64,000 nucleotides of DNA from CAYMAZ01 sp964388575 (GTDB taxonomy: Bacteria; Bacteroidota; Bacteroidia; Bacteroidales; DTU049). Shown here in pieces: positions 44,039-52,050 of the stretch. Each line of letters opens with the position of its first letter. Position 1 is the first letter of the stretch. A program made the position numbers and the translations under genes. The stretch covers positions 1 through 64,000 of the forward strand of contig CAYMAZ010000012.1 in assembly GCA_964388575.1 (NCBI GenBank). The letters run 5' to 3'. A model generated the notes under the pieces. It had not been told where the DNA came from, did not search any database, and worked only from the letters and a program-made list of their open reading frames with translations.

Positions 44039-46000
44039 ATGGAATCTTTTAACCCAAAACAAAACTACGATCAGACCAAAAAGGAAATCGGCTACGTCGA
44101 TCGCAGAGATGCTGTTCAAGCTGATTATGACAGGATTGGCTTTATGTCTGGTCTTGAGGTACATCAGCAATTGCTCACAGATAAAAAACTATTTTGTCGC
44201 TGTCCGGCAGGCATATATCAGGATCCTGATGATTATGATGCTGAAGTTATCAGACACATGCGCCCAACCCTGAGTGAACTCGGAGAATATGACGGGACTG
44301 CCCTTATGGAATTTAAAACCAGAAAAAATATCATTTACAGAATTAAGAATGTCACTGCCTGTACATATGAAATTGATGATACACCGCCTTTTCCCATTAA
44401 CAGGGATGCTTTGGAAAAAGCAATCATCATTTCACATTTGTGTAAATTGAATATTGTCGGAGAGCTTCACATTACACGGAAACAGTATCTTGACGGGAGC
44501 ATTCCAACTGGTTTTCAGCGCACAGCAATTGTTGGTGTTGAAGGTTTGCTACATCTGAAGAATAAAGATGTAAGATTGATACAACTTAGTATTGAAGAGG
44601 ATTCATGCCGCGAAGTGTCTGATGTGGGACACTGGAGAATTTACAGAACCGACCGTCTTGGTATGCCACTTATTGAAACAGTAACATATCCCGATATGGT
44701 AAACCCTGATGAAGTCAAAGAAGCTTGTGATTATATAAGATTTCTGAACCGCAGCACAGGACTTGTCAGAACCGGGATGGGAGCAGGCAGACAGGATGTG
44801 AATGTGAGCTGCAAAGGTGGAACAAGGGTTGAAATTAAAGGTGTTGCTCATACAAAATGGATTCCCGAGCTGACTCATAATGAATGCTTCAGACAATGGT
44901 CATTGCTACATATTCGCGAAGTGTTGAGAAACAGAATCTCGAATAATGAGAATTGGAAAATCGAATTTAAGGAAAGTATGTTCAATAATTTCTCCAATCC
45001 CGTAATTTCAAAACTCAGAGATCAGAATTTTAAAATTTATATTGTCAACCTGAAAGGGTTTAATGGTATTCTTTCACATTTTACTCAGCCGGGGAAATGC
45101 TTTGCTGATGAAATAACTGACAGACTCAAAGTAATTGCCTGTATTGAAAAACCTAACATGACTTCTTCTGAAGCACTTGATATGTTGCTGACTTCAGAAG
45201 AATTGAACAGAATTAAAATGGATCTGAGGGCTGATGAAATGGATGCACAACTTGTTTTCTGGGGGCCGGAAGATGATATCAAAACTGCACTGGAAACAAT
45301 TGAAGAGCGTTGTCAGATGGCATTTGAAGGAGTTCCCAATGAGACCAGAAAATCGTTCGAAGACGGCACCACCATTTTTGAAAGAGTGCTTCCTGGAGCT
45401 GACCGAATGTATCCTGATACTGATTCGCCTCCAATTCCACTTGATGATACTTACATTTCACAACTTGCAGAACAACTTCCAAGGGATGTCGTTGAAAGAT
45501 ACAGACAACTCAGACAATGGAACGTTCCGGAATCAAATGATACATATATATTCAAAAGAAATTTATATCCCCTCTTTGAAAAAATTGTCAGTGAGCTGCA
45601 GGTTGATCCAAGATGGCTGGGAAGGTTTTTTGGTCAGAATATGAAGCACGTTGAAGGAACAGTCAAAAAAGGCAAAGATTTCAGATATGAACAGGTTTTT
45701 GATTTGCTTACTTTTCTTAAACAGAATAAAATCAATTATGAACTTGCGCCCAAAATGCTCAAAGTCATTTATCATTATCCCAAAATGGATTTTGACAGCA
45801 TTTTAAATACAATTCATTTTAATAAGAAAAATGAAGATGAAATCATTTCCAAAATACCATTTCTGAAAGAAAAATTTGCAGGAATATCTGCAAAACCAAC
45901 TCATAAGAAAATGGTTGACTGGGTCATGGGACAACTTTTACCTGTTGCTCTGGGGAATGTTTCACTGAACCAACTGGCAAAACAAGTACAAAATTCTTAA
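44039..46000 (+). CDS. gatE: Glu-tRNA(Gln) amidotransferase subunit E (archaeal-type GatE)
   Basis: 654 residues from ATG 44039 (MESFNPKQNYD); a TTG at 43994 would extend it but is less convincing. GatE is the kinase/transamidase subunit that activates Glu-tRNA(Gln) and uses ammonia from GatD. Family marks: GLEVHQQLLTDKKLFCRCP, MRPTLSELGEYDGTA, the YEIDDTPPFPIN segment, KQYLDGSIPTGFQRTAIVG, EEDSCREVSD, RLGMPLIETVTYPDM and RTGMGAGRQDVNVSCKGGTRVEIKGVAH. An inserted GAD-like domain lies near 280-400 and a GatB-type C-terminal tail domain follows. gatD is 20 bases downstream. Classically an archaeal enzyme, hence unusual here. Confidence 0.95.
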   Translation: MESFNPKQNYDQTKKEIGYVDRRDAVQADYDRIGFMSGLEVHQQLLTDKKLFCRCPAGIYQDPDDYDAEVIRHMRPTLSELGEYDGTALMEFKTRKNIIYRIKNVTACTYEIDDTPPFPINRDALEKAIIISHLCKLNIVGELHITRKQYLDGSIPTGFQRTAIVGVEGLLHLKNKDVRLIQLSIEEDSCREVSDVGHWRIYRTDRLGMPLIETVTYPDMVNPDEVKEACDYIRFLNRSTGLVRTGMGAGRQDVNVSCKGGTRVEIKGVAHTKWIPELTHNECFRQWSLLHIREVLRNRISNNENWKIEFKESMFNNFSNPVISKLRDQNFKIYIVNLKGFNGILSHFTQPGKCFADEITDRLKVIACIEKPNMTSSEALDMLLTSEELNRIKMDLRADEMDAQLVFWGPEDDIKTALETIEERCQMAFEGVPNETRKSFEDGTTIFERVLPGADRMYPDTDSPPIPLDDTYISQLAEQLPRDVVERYRQLRQWNVPESNDTYIFKRNLYPLFEKIVSELQVDPRWLGRFFGQNMKHVEGTVKKGKDFRYEQVFDLLTFLKQNKINYELAPKMLKVIYHYPKMDFDSILNTIHFNKKNEDEIISKIPFLKEKFAGISAKPTHKKMVDWVMGQLLPVALGNVSLNQLAKQVQNS

Positions 46001-46020
46001 AAAATTAAAGCGTAAAACTT

Positions 46021-47406
46021 ATGAGTGAAGATATTTTCCAGGGATATAAAGGAGAAGGATTAAACACCCTTAAAAAATTTAATGTTCGTGTATGGAGTCA
46101 AGCAGAAATTGCAACCACCCGGGGAAATTTCAGCGGAACCATTTTGCCGCGTAGCGAAAACGATGACGATTTTCACATCGTATTAAAAATTGCAACAGGT
46201 TACAATGTCGGAATTGATGTGCGCACAATTCTGGAAATGACGGAAACAGGTTATAAAAAGGCAAATTATAAAATTCCTGAAAAGGAATTCCCTTACACAG
46301 AAGGGTTGCCTAAAGTGAAATTGTTTGGAACAGGCGGAACAATCGCCTCAAGACTTGATTATCGTACCGGAGCCGTGATTCCGGCTTTCACACCTGGAGA
46401 ACTGTACGGAGCAGTCCCTGAACTGGCTGACATCTGTAATCTGACAACTGAAAAATTATTTGCTGTGTTCAGCGAAAATATGGGTCCTGATCAGTATAAA
46501 AAACTGTCCATAGCAATCGGTGAAGAAATTAAAAACGGCACCGATGGCATTGTCATTGGACATGGAACAGATACCTTATCCCATACTGCTGCAGCATTGA
46601 CATTTATGGTTCAGGATTCACCTGTTCCAATCATTCTCGTTGGCTCTCAGCGCTCGTCCGACAGACCAAGTTCAGATGCAGCTTTGAATCTGATGCATGC
46701 CATGACAGCAGCAGGTCACGGTAATATCGCTGAAGTGATGGTGTGTATGTTTGGACCAACTTCCGATGAGTATGGATTTCTTCACAGAGGCACACGTGTA
46801 CGTAAAATGCACTCCTCTTATCGTTCAACATTCCGTACAATCGGTGATATTCCTGCTGCTACAATTACCCGTAAAGGAGTCGTGCCCCTCAGAGAAAATT
46901 TCAAGCACAGAAGAAAGGACAAAAATGTTAAAATTCTACCTTATTTTGAAGAAAAAGTCACAATTCTTTATTATTATCCAAATATGAACCCCGATATTAT
47001 TGATGCACTTGTTGATCTCGGATACCGCGGAATCATTTTTGCCGGAACAGGACTCGGACATGTGAATAAACCTCTTTATCCTGCAATTGAAAGAGCACAT
47101 AAAAAAGGCGTGCACATGTACATGTCGGTTCAGACACTATGGGGTTATGCTCATATGAATGTGTATGATACGGGACGCGATATGATGGCTCGCGGAATTG
47201 TACCTGCCTGGAATATGATCCCGGAAACCGCTTACATCAAGTTGGGATGGGTACTCGGCCAAACAGATGATCCAACTGAAGTAAAGCGCCTAATGCTGAC
47301 TCCCGTCAACGATGAAATCACTGAGAGAGAACCATACAACGGATATTTGATTTACCAGGGCGGAGTGAATGAAGTGGAAGAGTTTATCAAAAAATTCAGA
47401 AAATAA
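46021..47406 (+). CDS. gatD: Glu-tRNA(Gln) amidotransferase subunit D (archaeal-type GatD)
   Basis: 461 residues. An N-terminal beta-barrel domain (about 15-95, RGNFSGTILPRSENDDDFHIVLKIATGYNVGID) precedes an L-asparaginase-like domain (about 100-440). Catalytic marks: KLFGTGGTIASRLDY (first Thr), VIGHGTDTLSHTAAAL (second Thr-Asp) and RVRKMHSSYRSTF (Lys). It releases ammonia from glutamine for GatE. The barrel distinguishes GatD from simple asparaginases. Same strand, 20 bases after gatE, so cotranscribed. Confidence 0.95.
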   Translation: MSEDIFQGYKGEGLNTLKKFNVRVWSQAEIATTRGNFSGTILPRSENDDDFHIVLKIATGYNVGIDVRTILEMTETGYKKANYKIPEKEFPYTEGLPKVKLFGTGGTIASRLDYRTGAVIPAFTPGELYGAVPELADICNLTTEKLFAVFSENMGPDQYKKLSIAIGEEIKNGTDGIVIGHGTDTLSHTAAALTFMVQDSPVPIILVGSQRSSDRPSSDAALNLMHAMTAAGHGNIAEVMVCMFGPTSDEYGFLHRGTRVRKMHSSYRSTFRTIGDIPAATITRKGVVPLRENFKHRRKDKNVKILPYFEEKVTILYYYPNMNPDIIDALVDLGYRGIIFAGTGLGHVNKPLYPAIERAHKKGVHMYMSVQTLWGYAHMNVYDTGRDMMARGIVPAWNMIPETAYIKLGWVLGQTDDPTEVKRLMLTPVNDEITEREPYNGYLIYQGGVNEVEEFIKKFRK

Positions 47407-47443
47407 TTTTTCCGTTTTGTTGCTTTAATTCATCTTGATTCTT

Positions 47444-47451
47444 TAATTTTG
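47444..47451 (+). promoter_or_regulatory. -7 promoter box for the SH3-like lipoprotein
   Basis: TAATTTTG, 27 bases before ATG 47479. A TTG about 21 nt upstream could be the -33 partner. Weak support. Confidence 0.32.
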
Positions 47452-47478
47452 AAGTGAATCTTCAAATATTTAAATCAA

Positions 47479-48126
47479 ATGAAATACAAGATTTACATTA
47501 TAATGGTATCTGTCTCAATGATTCTGATGTCTTGTATACAGAAACCCGATTCAGAAAGTAATGAAGCATTGAGTGATGAACTTAATAATACTGCTGAAGT
47601 TGCTATTCACAGCGATTCTTTGGCTTCTGATGAGAATTTTGATTATGTATACGACGAAAAAGGTTTTCAGAACATCAGCTTTACGGCTTATGTTCAGGAT
47701 CCGGATAAAAGTTCCCCGACTCATATCAGGGAAAAACCCGGCGGAATTGTTTTGGTGCCACTGGAACCCGGACAGGACTACATGGTCGACATCATCGGAC
47801 AAAAGAATGGATGGTTCAGGATCAATATGGTACATTGCATTGACCCAATGAATGCAGTGGATATTCCCGGGCAGTATGGCTGGATACATCACTCAGTTCT
47901 GGCCGTTTCTACAAGCAATTACGGTAATCAGAAACTGAATGTGTATGAACATCCCAATATATCAACTCGAGTGACCGGAGTTATTCTGATTGAAACGGAA
48001 GTAAGGTTTACAAAAATTTATAAGGATTTTGTTCTGATTCGGTATACAGACTCAAATGGAAAAGTCGTAACAGGCTGGATAGAAATGAAGTGGCTATGCG
48101 GAAATCCTGTGACCAATTGTTGTTGA
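47479..48126 (+). CDS. Lipoprotein with SH3-like C-terminal region
   Basis: 215 residues, lipoprotein signal SMILMSCIQKPD (Cys about 19), an acidic Ser-rich linker (about 22-55), then two segments resembling bacterial SH3 domains: ISFTAYVQDPDKSSPTHIREKPGGIV with NGWFRINM...GWIHHSVL, and LNVYEHPNISTRVTG...VVTGWIEMKWL. Such domains often bind peptidoglycan peptides. Function unknown; cytosolic role excluded by the signal. Lies between gatD and a tRNA-Ser gene. Confidence 0.78.
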   Translation: MKYKIYIIMVSVSMILMSCIQKPDSESNEALSDELNNTAEVAIHSDSLASDENFDYVYDEKGFQNISFTAYVQDPDKSSPTHIREKPGGIVLVPLEPGQDYMVDIIGQKNGWFRINMVHCIDPMNAVDIPGQYGWIHHSVLAVSTSNYGNQKLNVYEHPNISTRVTGVILIETEVRFTKIYKDFVLIRYTDSNGKVVTGWIEMKWLCGNPVTNCC

Positions 48127-48183
48127 ATTTTTCGAGTTCAAACAGCTGTTAGACTATTGCATACCCTCCCATTAAGTTTTTAC

Positions 48184-48210
48184 AAAAAAACCTTCGCAAT
48201 GCGAAGGTAA
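48184..48210 (-). terminator. Terminator of the tRNA-Ser gene
   Basis: ACCTTCGC (48190-48197) with GCGAAGGT (48201-48208), a stem of 8 bp with a 3-nt loop; on the minus strand it is followed by a T-run. It sits 16 bases past the tRNA 3' end. Confidence 0.8.
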
Positions 48211-48223
48211 AAGTGCTATTTTG

Positions 48224-48308
48224 CGGAGAGAGAGGGATTCGAACCCCCGGAGGTGTTACCCTCAACGGTTTTCAAGACCGCCGCAATCGACCACTCTGCC
48301 ATCTCTCC
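48224..48308 (-). tRNA. tRNA-Ser (anticodon UGA)
   Basis: 85 nt on the minus strand. Acceptor GGAGAGA pairs with TCTCTCC, discriminator G. The anticodon loop reads CTTGAAA within the stem GCGGT/ACCGT, giving anticodon TGA. A long variable arm and the T loop GGTTCGAATCC are present; the 3' CCA is not encoded (CAA follows). Reads UCA and related serine codons. It ends 19 bases before a 100-N gap, and part of its 5' half is repeated at 48621-48693. Confidence 0.96.
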
Positions 48309-48327
48309 GTGGCAAAAGTAATAATAA

Positions 48328-48427
48328 NNNNNNNNNNNNNNNNNNNNNNNNNNNNNNNNNNNNNNNNNNNNNNNNNNNNNNNNNNNNNNNNNNNNNNNNN
48401 NNNNNNNNNNNNNNNNNNNNNNNNNNN
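48328..48427. other. Assembly gap of 100 N
   Basis: Scaffold placeholder. The 55 bases left of it (48273-48327) recur at 48658-48712, and the 55 bases right of it (48428-48482) recur at 49024-49078. Both matches are exactly 55 bp where the flanks diverge. Confidence 0.97.
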
Positions 48428-48581
48428 CTTCCACATAGAATAATTCCCAGGGACGATATCCTTTTGTAGATCTCACTTTTCCCAGATTGTGTGATTTTAA
48501 ACGTTGATGAGGATTTGCACTATGTCCATAGTAGTAACGTTTTGAAACAATACTCTTCAAAATATAAGCATAATAACTCAT
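48428..48581 (-). CDS. GIY-YIG nuclease, N-terminal part (cut by the gap)
   Basis: From ATG 48581: MSYYAYILKSIVSKRYYYGHSANPHQRL..., 51 residues up to the N run. The GIY-YIG hallmark appears as YAYIL...YYYGHS, and the start of the HNxGKxxSTKGYRPWEL block follows. It matches small GIY-YIG (UPF0213-type) nucleases often beside tRNA genes in Bacteroidetes. The missing rest probably equals the C-terminal fragment at 48929-49078, since the two share 55 identical bases. Confidence 0.82.
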
Positions 48582-48620
48582 TGATAAAAAATTGTGAAAT
48601 AATAAATTGAAGTTTGTGTA

Positions 48621-48693
48621 ACCCTCAACGGTTTTTCCCGAAGGGATCCCTATGGGACAAGACCGCCGCAATCGACCACTCTGCCATCTCTCC
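48621..48693 (-). pseudogene. Interrupted tRNA-Ser copy
   Basis: Minus strand repeats the 5' half of the tRNA-Ser (acceptor, D arm, 5' anticodon stem, through CTTG), then about 21 extra bases including CCCATAGGGATCCCTTCGGG, then resumes with the 3' anticodon stem (AAACCGTTGAGGGT) before diverging; T arm and acceptor 3' side are absent. The insert lies in the anticodon loop. Without the T arm it cannot be a working tRNA. May be a target-site remnant of the GIY-YIG element, or an assembly product. Confidence 0.55.
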
Positions 48694-48865
48694 GTGGCAA
48701 AAGTAATAATAATTTTCAAACTGCAAAGTTTTTTTTTCGTAAAACTCAAATTTCAATAACGAAGTGAATTGAAATATGATAGTGTTTTATATCCGGCCAG
48801 CATAGTTCGTCAAGGTTTGAAAGAATCACATCAGCAAGGTTCCCGTTTAAGAATGAGTAATGCTC

Positions 48866-48879
48866 CGCCACTTGTGGCG
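48866..48879. other. Short perfect hairpin CGCCAC-TT-GTGGCG
   Basis: 6-bp GC-rich stem with a 2-nt loop, about 25 bases from a second GC-rich hairpin. Stands out in AT-rich DNA. Function unknown. Confidence 0.35.
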
Positions 48880-48902
48880 AATTTAAAAGAAATAATATAA
48901 GA

Positions 48903-48926
48903 TACCCCGCTGTTTGCGGCGGGGTA
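48903..48926 (-). terminator. GC-rich hairpin after the GIY-YIG fragment
   Basis: TACCCCGC (48903-48910) with GCGGGGTA (48919-48926), 8-bp stem, 8-nt loop, directly after the fragment's stop codon. On the minus strand a T-rich stretch follows. It is either a terminator or part of the mobile unit. Confidence 0.5.
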
Positions 48927-48928
48927 GT

Positions 48929-49078
48929 TCATTGAATGATCTTGTTTATGCGGAGAAAGTTGTACCCTTCAATGCTTTTAAAAAAGTATTCGCGTTTTGC
49001 AGCTTCAGATTTTGTTTGAAATTCTTCCACATAGAATAATTCCCAGGGACGATATCCTTTTGTAGATCTCACTTTTCC
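48929..49078 (-). pseudogene. GIY-YIG nuclease, C-terminal fragment
   Basis: Minus-strand frame with no start: GKVRSTKGYRPWELFYVEEF continues QTKSEAAKREYFFKSIEGYNFLRINKIIQ and a TGA at 48931-48929. This is the second half of the same family as 48428-48581, with the conserved Glu in EAAKREYFFK. The upstream side after 49078 is unrelated sequence. Either a genuinely truncated copy or a graph break; see the 55-bp repeats. Confidence 0.7.
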
Positions 49079-49359
49079 ATGGTTCTGTCGGGAAAATCAT
49101 TTTAGATGATGGCAAGTATAATCATTTTTTTAATAGTATGTTAAGAGTTTAATTATTAGCCGAATAATAGTTGAGAATGTTAAATAATGAATGTATCATT
49201 TAACGATAATAATTGTATGTAAAACATACTATTCTGCAATATATCAGTAGTTTAGAGTATTTCTGAATAATGGTTTGTGTACAAAAATAATTCATCCCAA
49301 AAAATAAATGTTAAATCTGAAGAAAAATTTGTTAAATCTTACTCTTTTTGTTTTTAAAA
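49079..49359. other. AT-rich intergenic stretch without a gene
   Basis: Between the GIY-YIG fragment and the promoter of the next T9SS protein gene. No reading frame or RNA gene is supported. Confidence 0.6.
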
Positions 49360-49390
49360 TTTGTAATTATAAAATAATGTAGTAAATTTG
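49360..49390 (+). promoter_or_regulatory. Bacteroidetes promoter of the T9SS cargo gene 49461-50522
   Basis: TTTG at 49360-49363, 19-nt spacer, TAAATTTG at 49383-49390: a textbook match. Leader of about 65 nt to ATG 49461. Confidence 0.75.
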
Positions 49391-49460
49391 CATTGAAAAA
49401 TTACGATGAAACACCTAAATATTTATTATAAGCATAATTAGTTATTTAAATCCTCCAGCT

Positions 49461-50522
49461 ATGATTATAAGAAATTATAACAATTTTATGCTCATCATTG
49501 CATTAACTATATTTAGTTGCAACGCAATTTCAGCTCAAAATTATACACAATATACTATCTATGAAGCACTTAGTAGTGGAAGCATGAATTGGGCGGATGC
49601 TGGAGCTTGGGATAATGGAATTCCTCAAAGTTGTACAACTACAAATCTTACAGAAAGAAACATCATAATAATTCCAAGTGATGTATACATGAATTTTGAT
49701 ATTCCAAACAATTATCCAGGTGGTGGGAGTAGTAATCCACTTAATCGTGTAGTAATTCAGGTTTATGGAAGATTAGCTCTTCAAGGTGGTGATAAATTAT
49801 ATTTAGGCTGTGAATCTTCACTTATTGTATATCCTGAAGCATTTCTATCAGGTGAAGGAAATGCCCTTGGTGAAAAGGTCTGGTATTGTGACAATGATTA
49901 TAAATGGGTATGGGAAGCAAATCAGTATGAAGGCGGAGAGCAAGAAGGTTATTTTTATTTAGGAGCTAATGATCTTCCTATGCCCGTCGAACTCCTCTTC
50001 TTTAAAGCAGAAAACAATGATGGAGAAACACAACTCAACTGGGCCACTGCCTCAGAAAAGAACAACAATTACTTTGTCATTGAAAGAGCAGGATCAGCTT
50101 TAGACTATGAAATGATCGGAATCGTCGGAGGCTCAGGCAACACAAATGCGCCTGTGTATTATTCTTTTACAGACCAGTCCGGTGTTTTATCCGGGACTTT
50201 ATATTATCGCCTGACGCAGTTTGATTATGACGGAAGCAGTGAAGTGATTGGACAAATTGCTGTTGATCATACTGCACTAAAGGACCCTGAAAGTATCCTT
50301 TTTCAGAATCCCATTCAGTCGCATGAGAATCTTGAAATTGTCCTTCTCAATGAATCCTCCGGTAATCTGAAAATTTTCACCATTGAGGGAACACAGGTGT
50401 TTCAGGCTCCATTTTCTCCTTCATCAGGTAAAGTTCAGGCCGGCACACTGAAACCCGGAATGTATGTCGTTGTATACGAATCAGCCGGAAAAGCAACTGC
50501 CTACAAACTTGCTGTGCTTTAG
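49461..50522 (+). CDS. Secreted protein with T9SS type A sorting domain
   Basis: 353 residues. Signal peptide ends about residue 26 (CNAISAQ). Residues about 35-170 form a parallel-beta-like region around WADAGAWDNGIPQ...NIIIIPSD, the pattern of G8-like domains. Residues about 174-260 are the common Bacteroidetes module PVELLFFKAENNDGETQLNWATASEKNNNYFVIERA, and about 275-353 the T9SS C-terminal sorting domain ending GTLKPGMYVVVYESAGKATAYKL. Paralogous to 50993-52045. Outside surface location via T9SS; biochemical function unknown. Confidence 0.85.
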   Translation: MIIRNYNNFMLIIALTIFSCNAISAQNYTQYTIYEALSSGSMNWADAGAWDNGIPQSCTTTNLTERNIIIIPSDVYMNFDIPNNYPGGGSSNPLNRVVIQVYGRLALQGGDKLYLGCESSLIVYPEAFLSGEGNALGEKVWYCDNDYKWVWEANQYEGGEQEGYFYLGANDLPMPVELLFFKAENNDGETQLNWATASEKNNNYFVIERAGSALDYEMIGIVGGSGNTNAPVYYSFTDQSGVLSGTLYYRLTQFDYDGSSEVIGQIAVDHTALKDPESILFQNPIQSHENLEIVLLNESSGNLKIFTIEGTQVFQAPFSPSSGKVQAGTLKPGMYVVVYESAGKATAYKLAVL

Positions 50523-50692
50523 CAAATAGCTAAAATACTTCTTCTCTGATTTTTGAACACGATCTGTAAAGATTGTATAGTCTTATTTGTCTGACAAAAT
50601 CGAAATATTGTATTCTGAACTTTTCAATTTCTTTTAAGAATCACTTTTAAAGGATCGGACATTGATTTCAAAAAGATTCTGGTTTCATTAAA

Positions 50693-50712
50693 CTTTCAAT
50701 ATATATTGAAAG
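50693..50712. other. 20-bp perfect palindrome in a 470-base intergenic region
   Basis: CTTTCAATATATATTGAAAG, its own reverse complement, 300 bases before the next gene, inside the 50523-50992 spacer. The rest of the spacer up to the promoter is AT-rich with nothing else supported. A 16-base core is identical to 41837-41852. Confidence 0.35.
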
Positions 50713-50882
50713 AAATCATCATGTATTACAGAAAGTCAATCATTGGATATAAAATATAACTTCTACATTTCAAACATTATTTGAATATGTCGAAAACAAA
50801 ATCACATAAAACACTAATATATAAAAGCAGTAGATATAATATTAAAAAAATATGTTAAAACACAAGATAATACAATTAAAAA

Positions 50883-50912
50883 TTTGTGATGTGAAAAAAA
50901 TGTTTAATTTTG
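50883..50912 (+). promoter_or_regulatory. Bacteroidetes promoter of the T9SS cargo gene 50993-52045
   Basis: TTTG 50883-50886, 18-nt spacer, TAATTTTG 50905-50912. Leader of about 75 nt to ATG 50993. Confidence 0.7.
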
Positions 50913-50992
50913 CATCAGTATTTAGAGACGAAATACTCAATAATTAAGACAAAAAACTAACCCAAAATTTTGGAGCTCAATATCTTAAGACT

Positions 50993-52045
50993 ATGAAAGT
51001 TCATAATTATACTTTTTTTCTCCTAACTCTTGCATCACTATTTATATCAAATATACAGGCACAGGTTGTGAAACCCAGAATAACTGCTGTTCAGTCAATC
51101 CCCAATTCGCCCTATGGAGAAGAGGACTCAGATGTTGGCTACTGGAATAATCCTGACACCTGGGATTTGGCAAGAATTCCAACCCACGGTGATACAATCG
51201 TTATTCCTGATGGAATAACTGTAAAGATTGTTTTAAATAATCCTAACCCGGGAATGTCAAATAACAGGTTATCTAATGCGGTGATAATTGTTCAAAACGG
51301 AGGCGGATTAAGTTGGCACCCTTTTATTCCCGGTCCTGCCGGACAGGGTGAAAAATTATTTTTGGAATGTAATAGTGTCATGCATGTGGAACAACAGGGA
51401 TGGTTATGGGGTGACCAGGTGGGTGATAAAATTTCGTATTGCAATAAATATGTCTGGTCAGGAGATGGTAATCAAAATTTTGGGCCTTATACATGGGGAG
51501 AATGGCTCCCTGTTGAACTGATGTTTTTCAGAGCTGAGGTCAATAATAATAATATAATCTTGAAATGGAGCACTTTATCAGAAACAAACAATGACTTTTT
51601 TGTTCTTGAGAAGGGCAGTTCAGCTCACGATTTCAGTATTATTGCAACAATTCCCGGTTCCGGAAACTCAAATGTTCCTCAATACTATTCTCATGAAGAT
51701 CAGACAGAACCCAATACTTTGGTCTATTACCGTCTGTCACAGTATGATTATGACGGAACCCAAGAGGTTATCGGCGTGATCACTGCTGCTTCCGGAATTA
51801 TCCATAAGCAGGAGCTGTTAATGTTTAAAAATCCTGTGACTGCTGATGAACAGATCCAACTGACACTATTAAAAGAAATTCAGGGAGTAATCAAAATCAT
51901 GACACCCGAAGGTAAACTGGTTTATTCCAATGAAATCACTCCGCATTCAGGAAACATACAAGTAGGAAATCTTAAGCCGGGGATGTATGTTATAATTCTT
52001 GAAACAGAATATCTAAGGGCGTCCTATAAACTTATCGTAATATAA
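50993..52045 (+). CDS. Secreted protein with T9SS type A sorting domain, paralogue of 49461-50522
   Basis: 350 residues, signal peptide about 1-23 (IQAQ). Same layout as the preceding paralogue: VGYWNNPDTWDLARIPTHGDTIVIPDG (G8-like) about 42-75, LPVELMFFRAEVNNNNIILKWSTLSETNNDFFVLEKG about 173-209, GSGNSNVPQYYSHEDQ, and the sorting domain ending VGNLKPGMYVIILETEYLRASYKL. Each gene has its own promoter. Both look like duplicated surface proteins; function unknown. Confidence 0.85.
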   Translation: MKVHNYTFFLLTLASLFISNIQAQVVKPRITAVQSIPNSPYGEEDSDVGYWNNPDTWDLARIPTHGDTIVIPDGITVKIVLNNPNPGMSNNRLSNAVIIVQNGGGLSWHPFIPGPAGQGEKLFLECNSVMHVEQQGWLWGDQVGDKISYCNKYVWSGDGNQNFGPYTWGEWLPVELMFFRAEVNNNNIILKWSTLSETNNDFFVLEKGSSAHDFSIIATIPGSGNSNVPQYYSHEDQTEPNTLVYYRLSQYDYDGTQEVIGVITAASGIIHKQELLMFKNPVTADEQIQLTLLKEIQGVIKIMTPEGKLVYSNEITPHSGNIQVGNLKPGMYVIILETEYLRASYKLIVI

Positions 52046-52050
52046 GATTG

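Noticed and set aside
48213..48749. Protein-like frames reading through tRNA-Ser and the gap
   Set aside because: They are translations of the tRNA gene and Ns; the true coding part starts at 48581.
48713..48900. Short plus-strand open stretch after the interrupted tRNA copy
   Set aside because: No start codon and no recognisable product; at most a remnant, so not listed as a gene.
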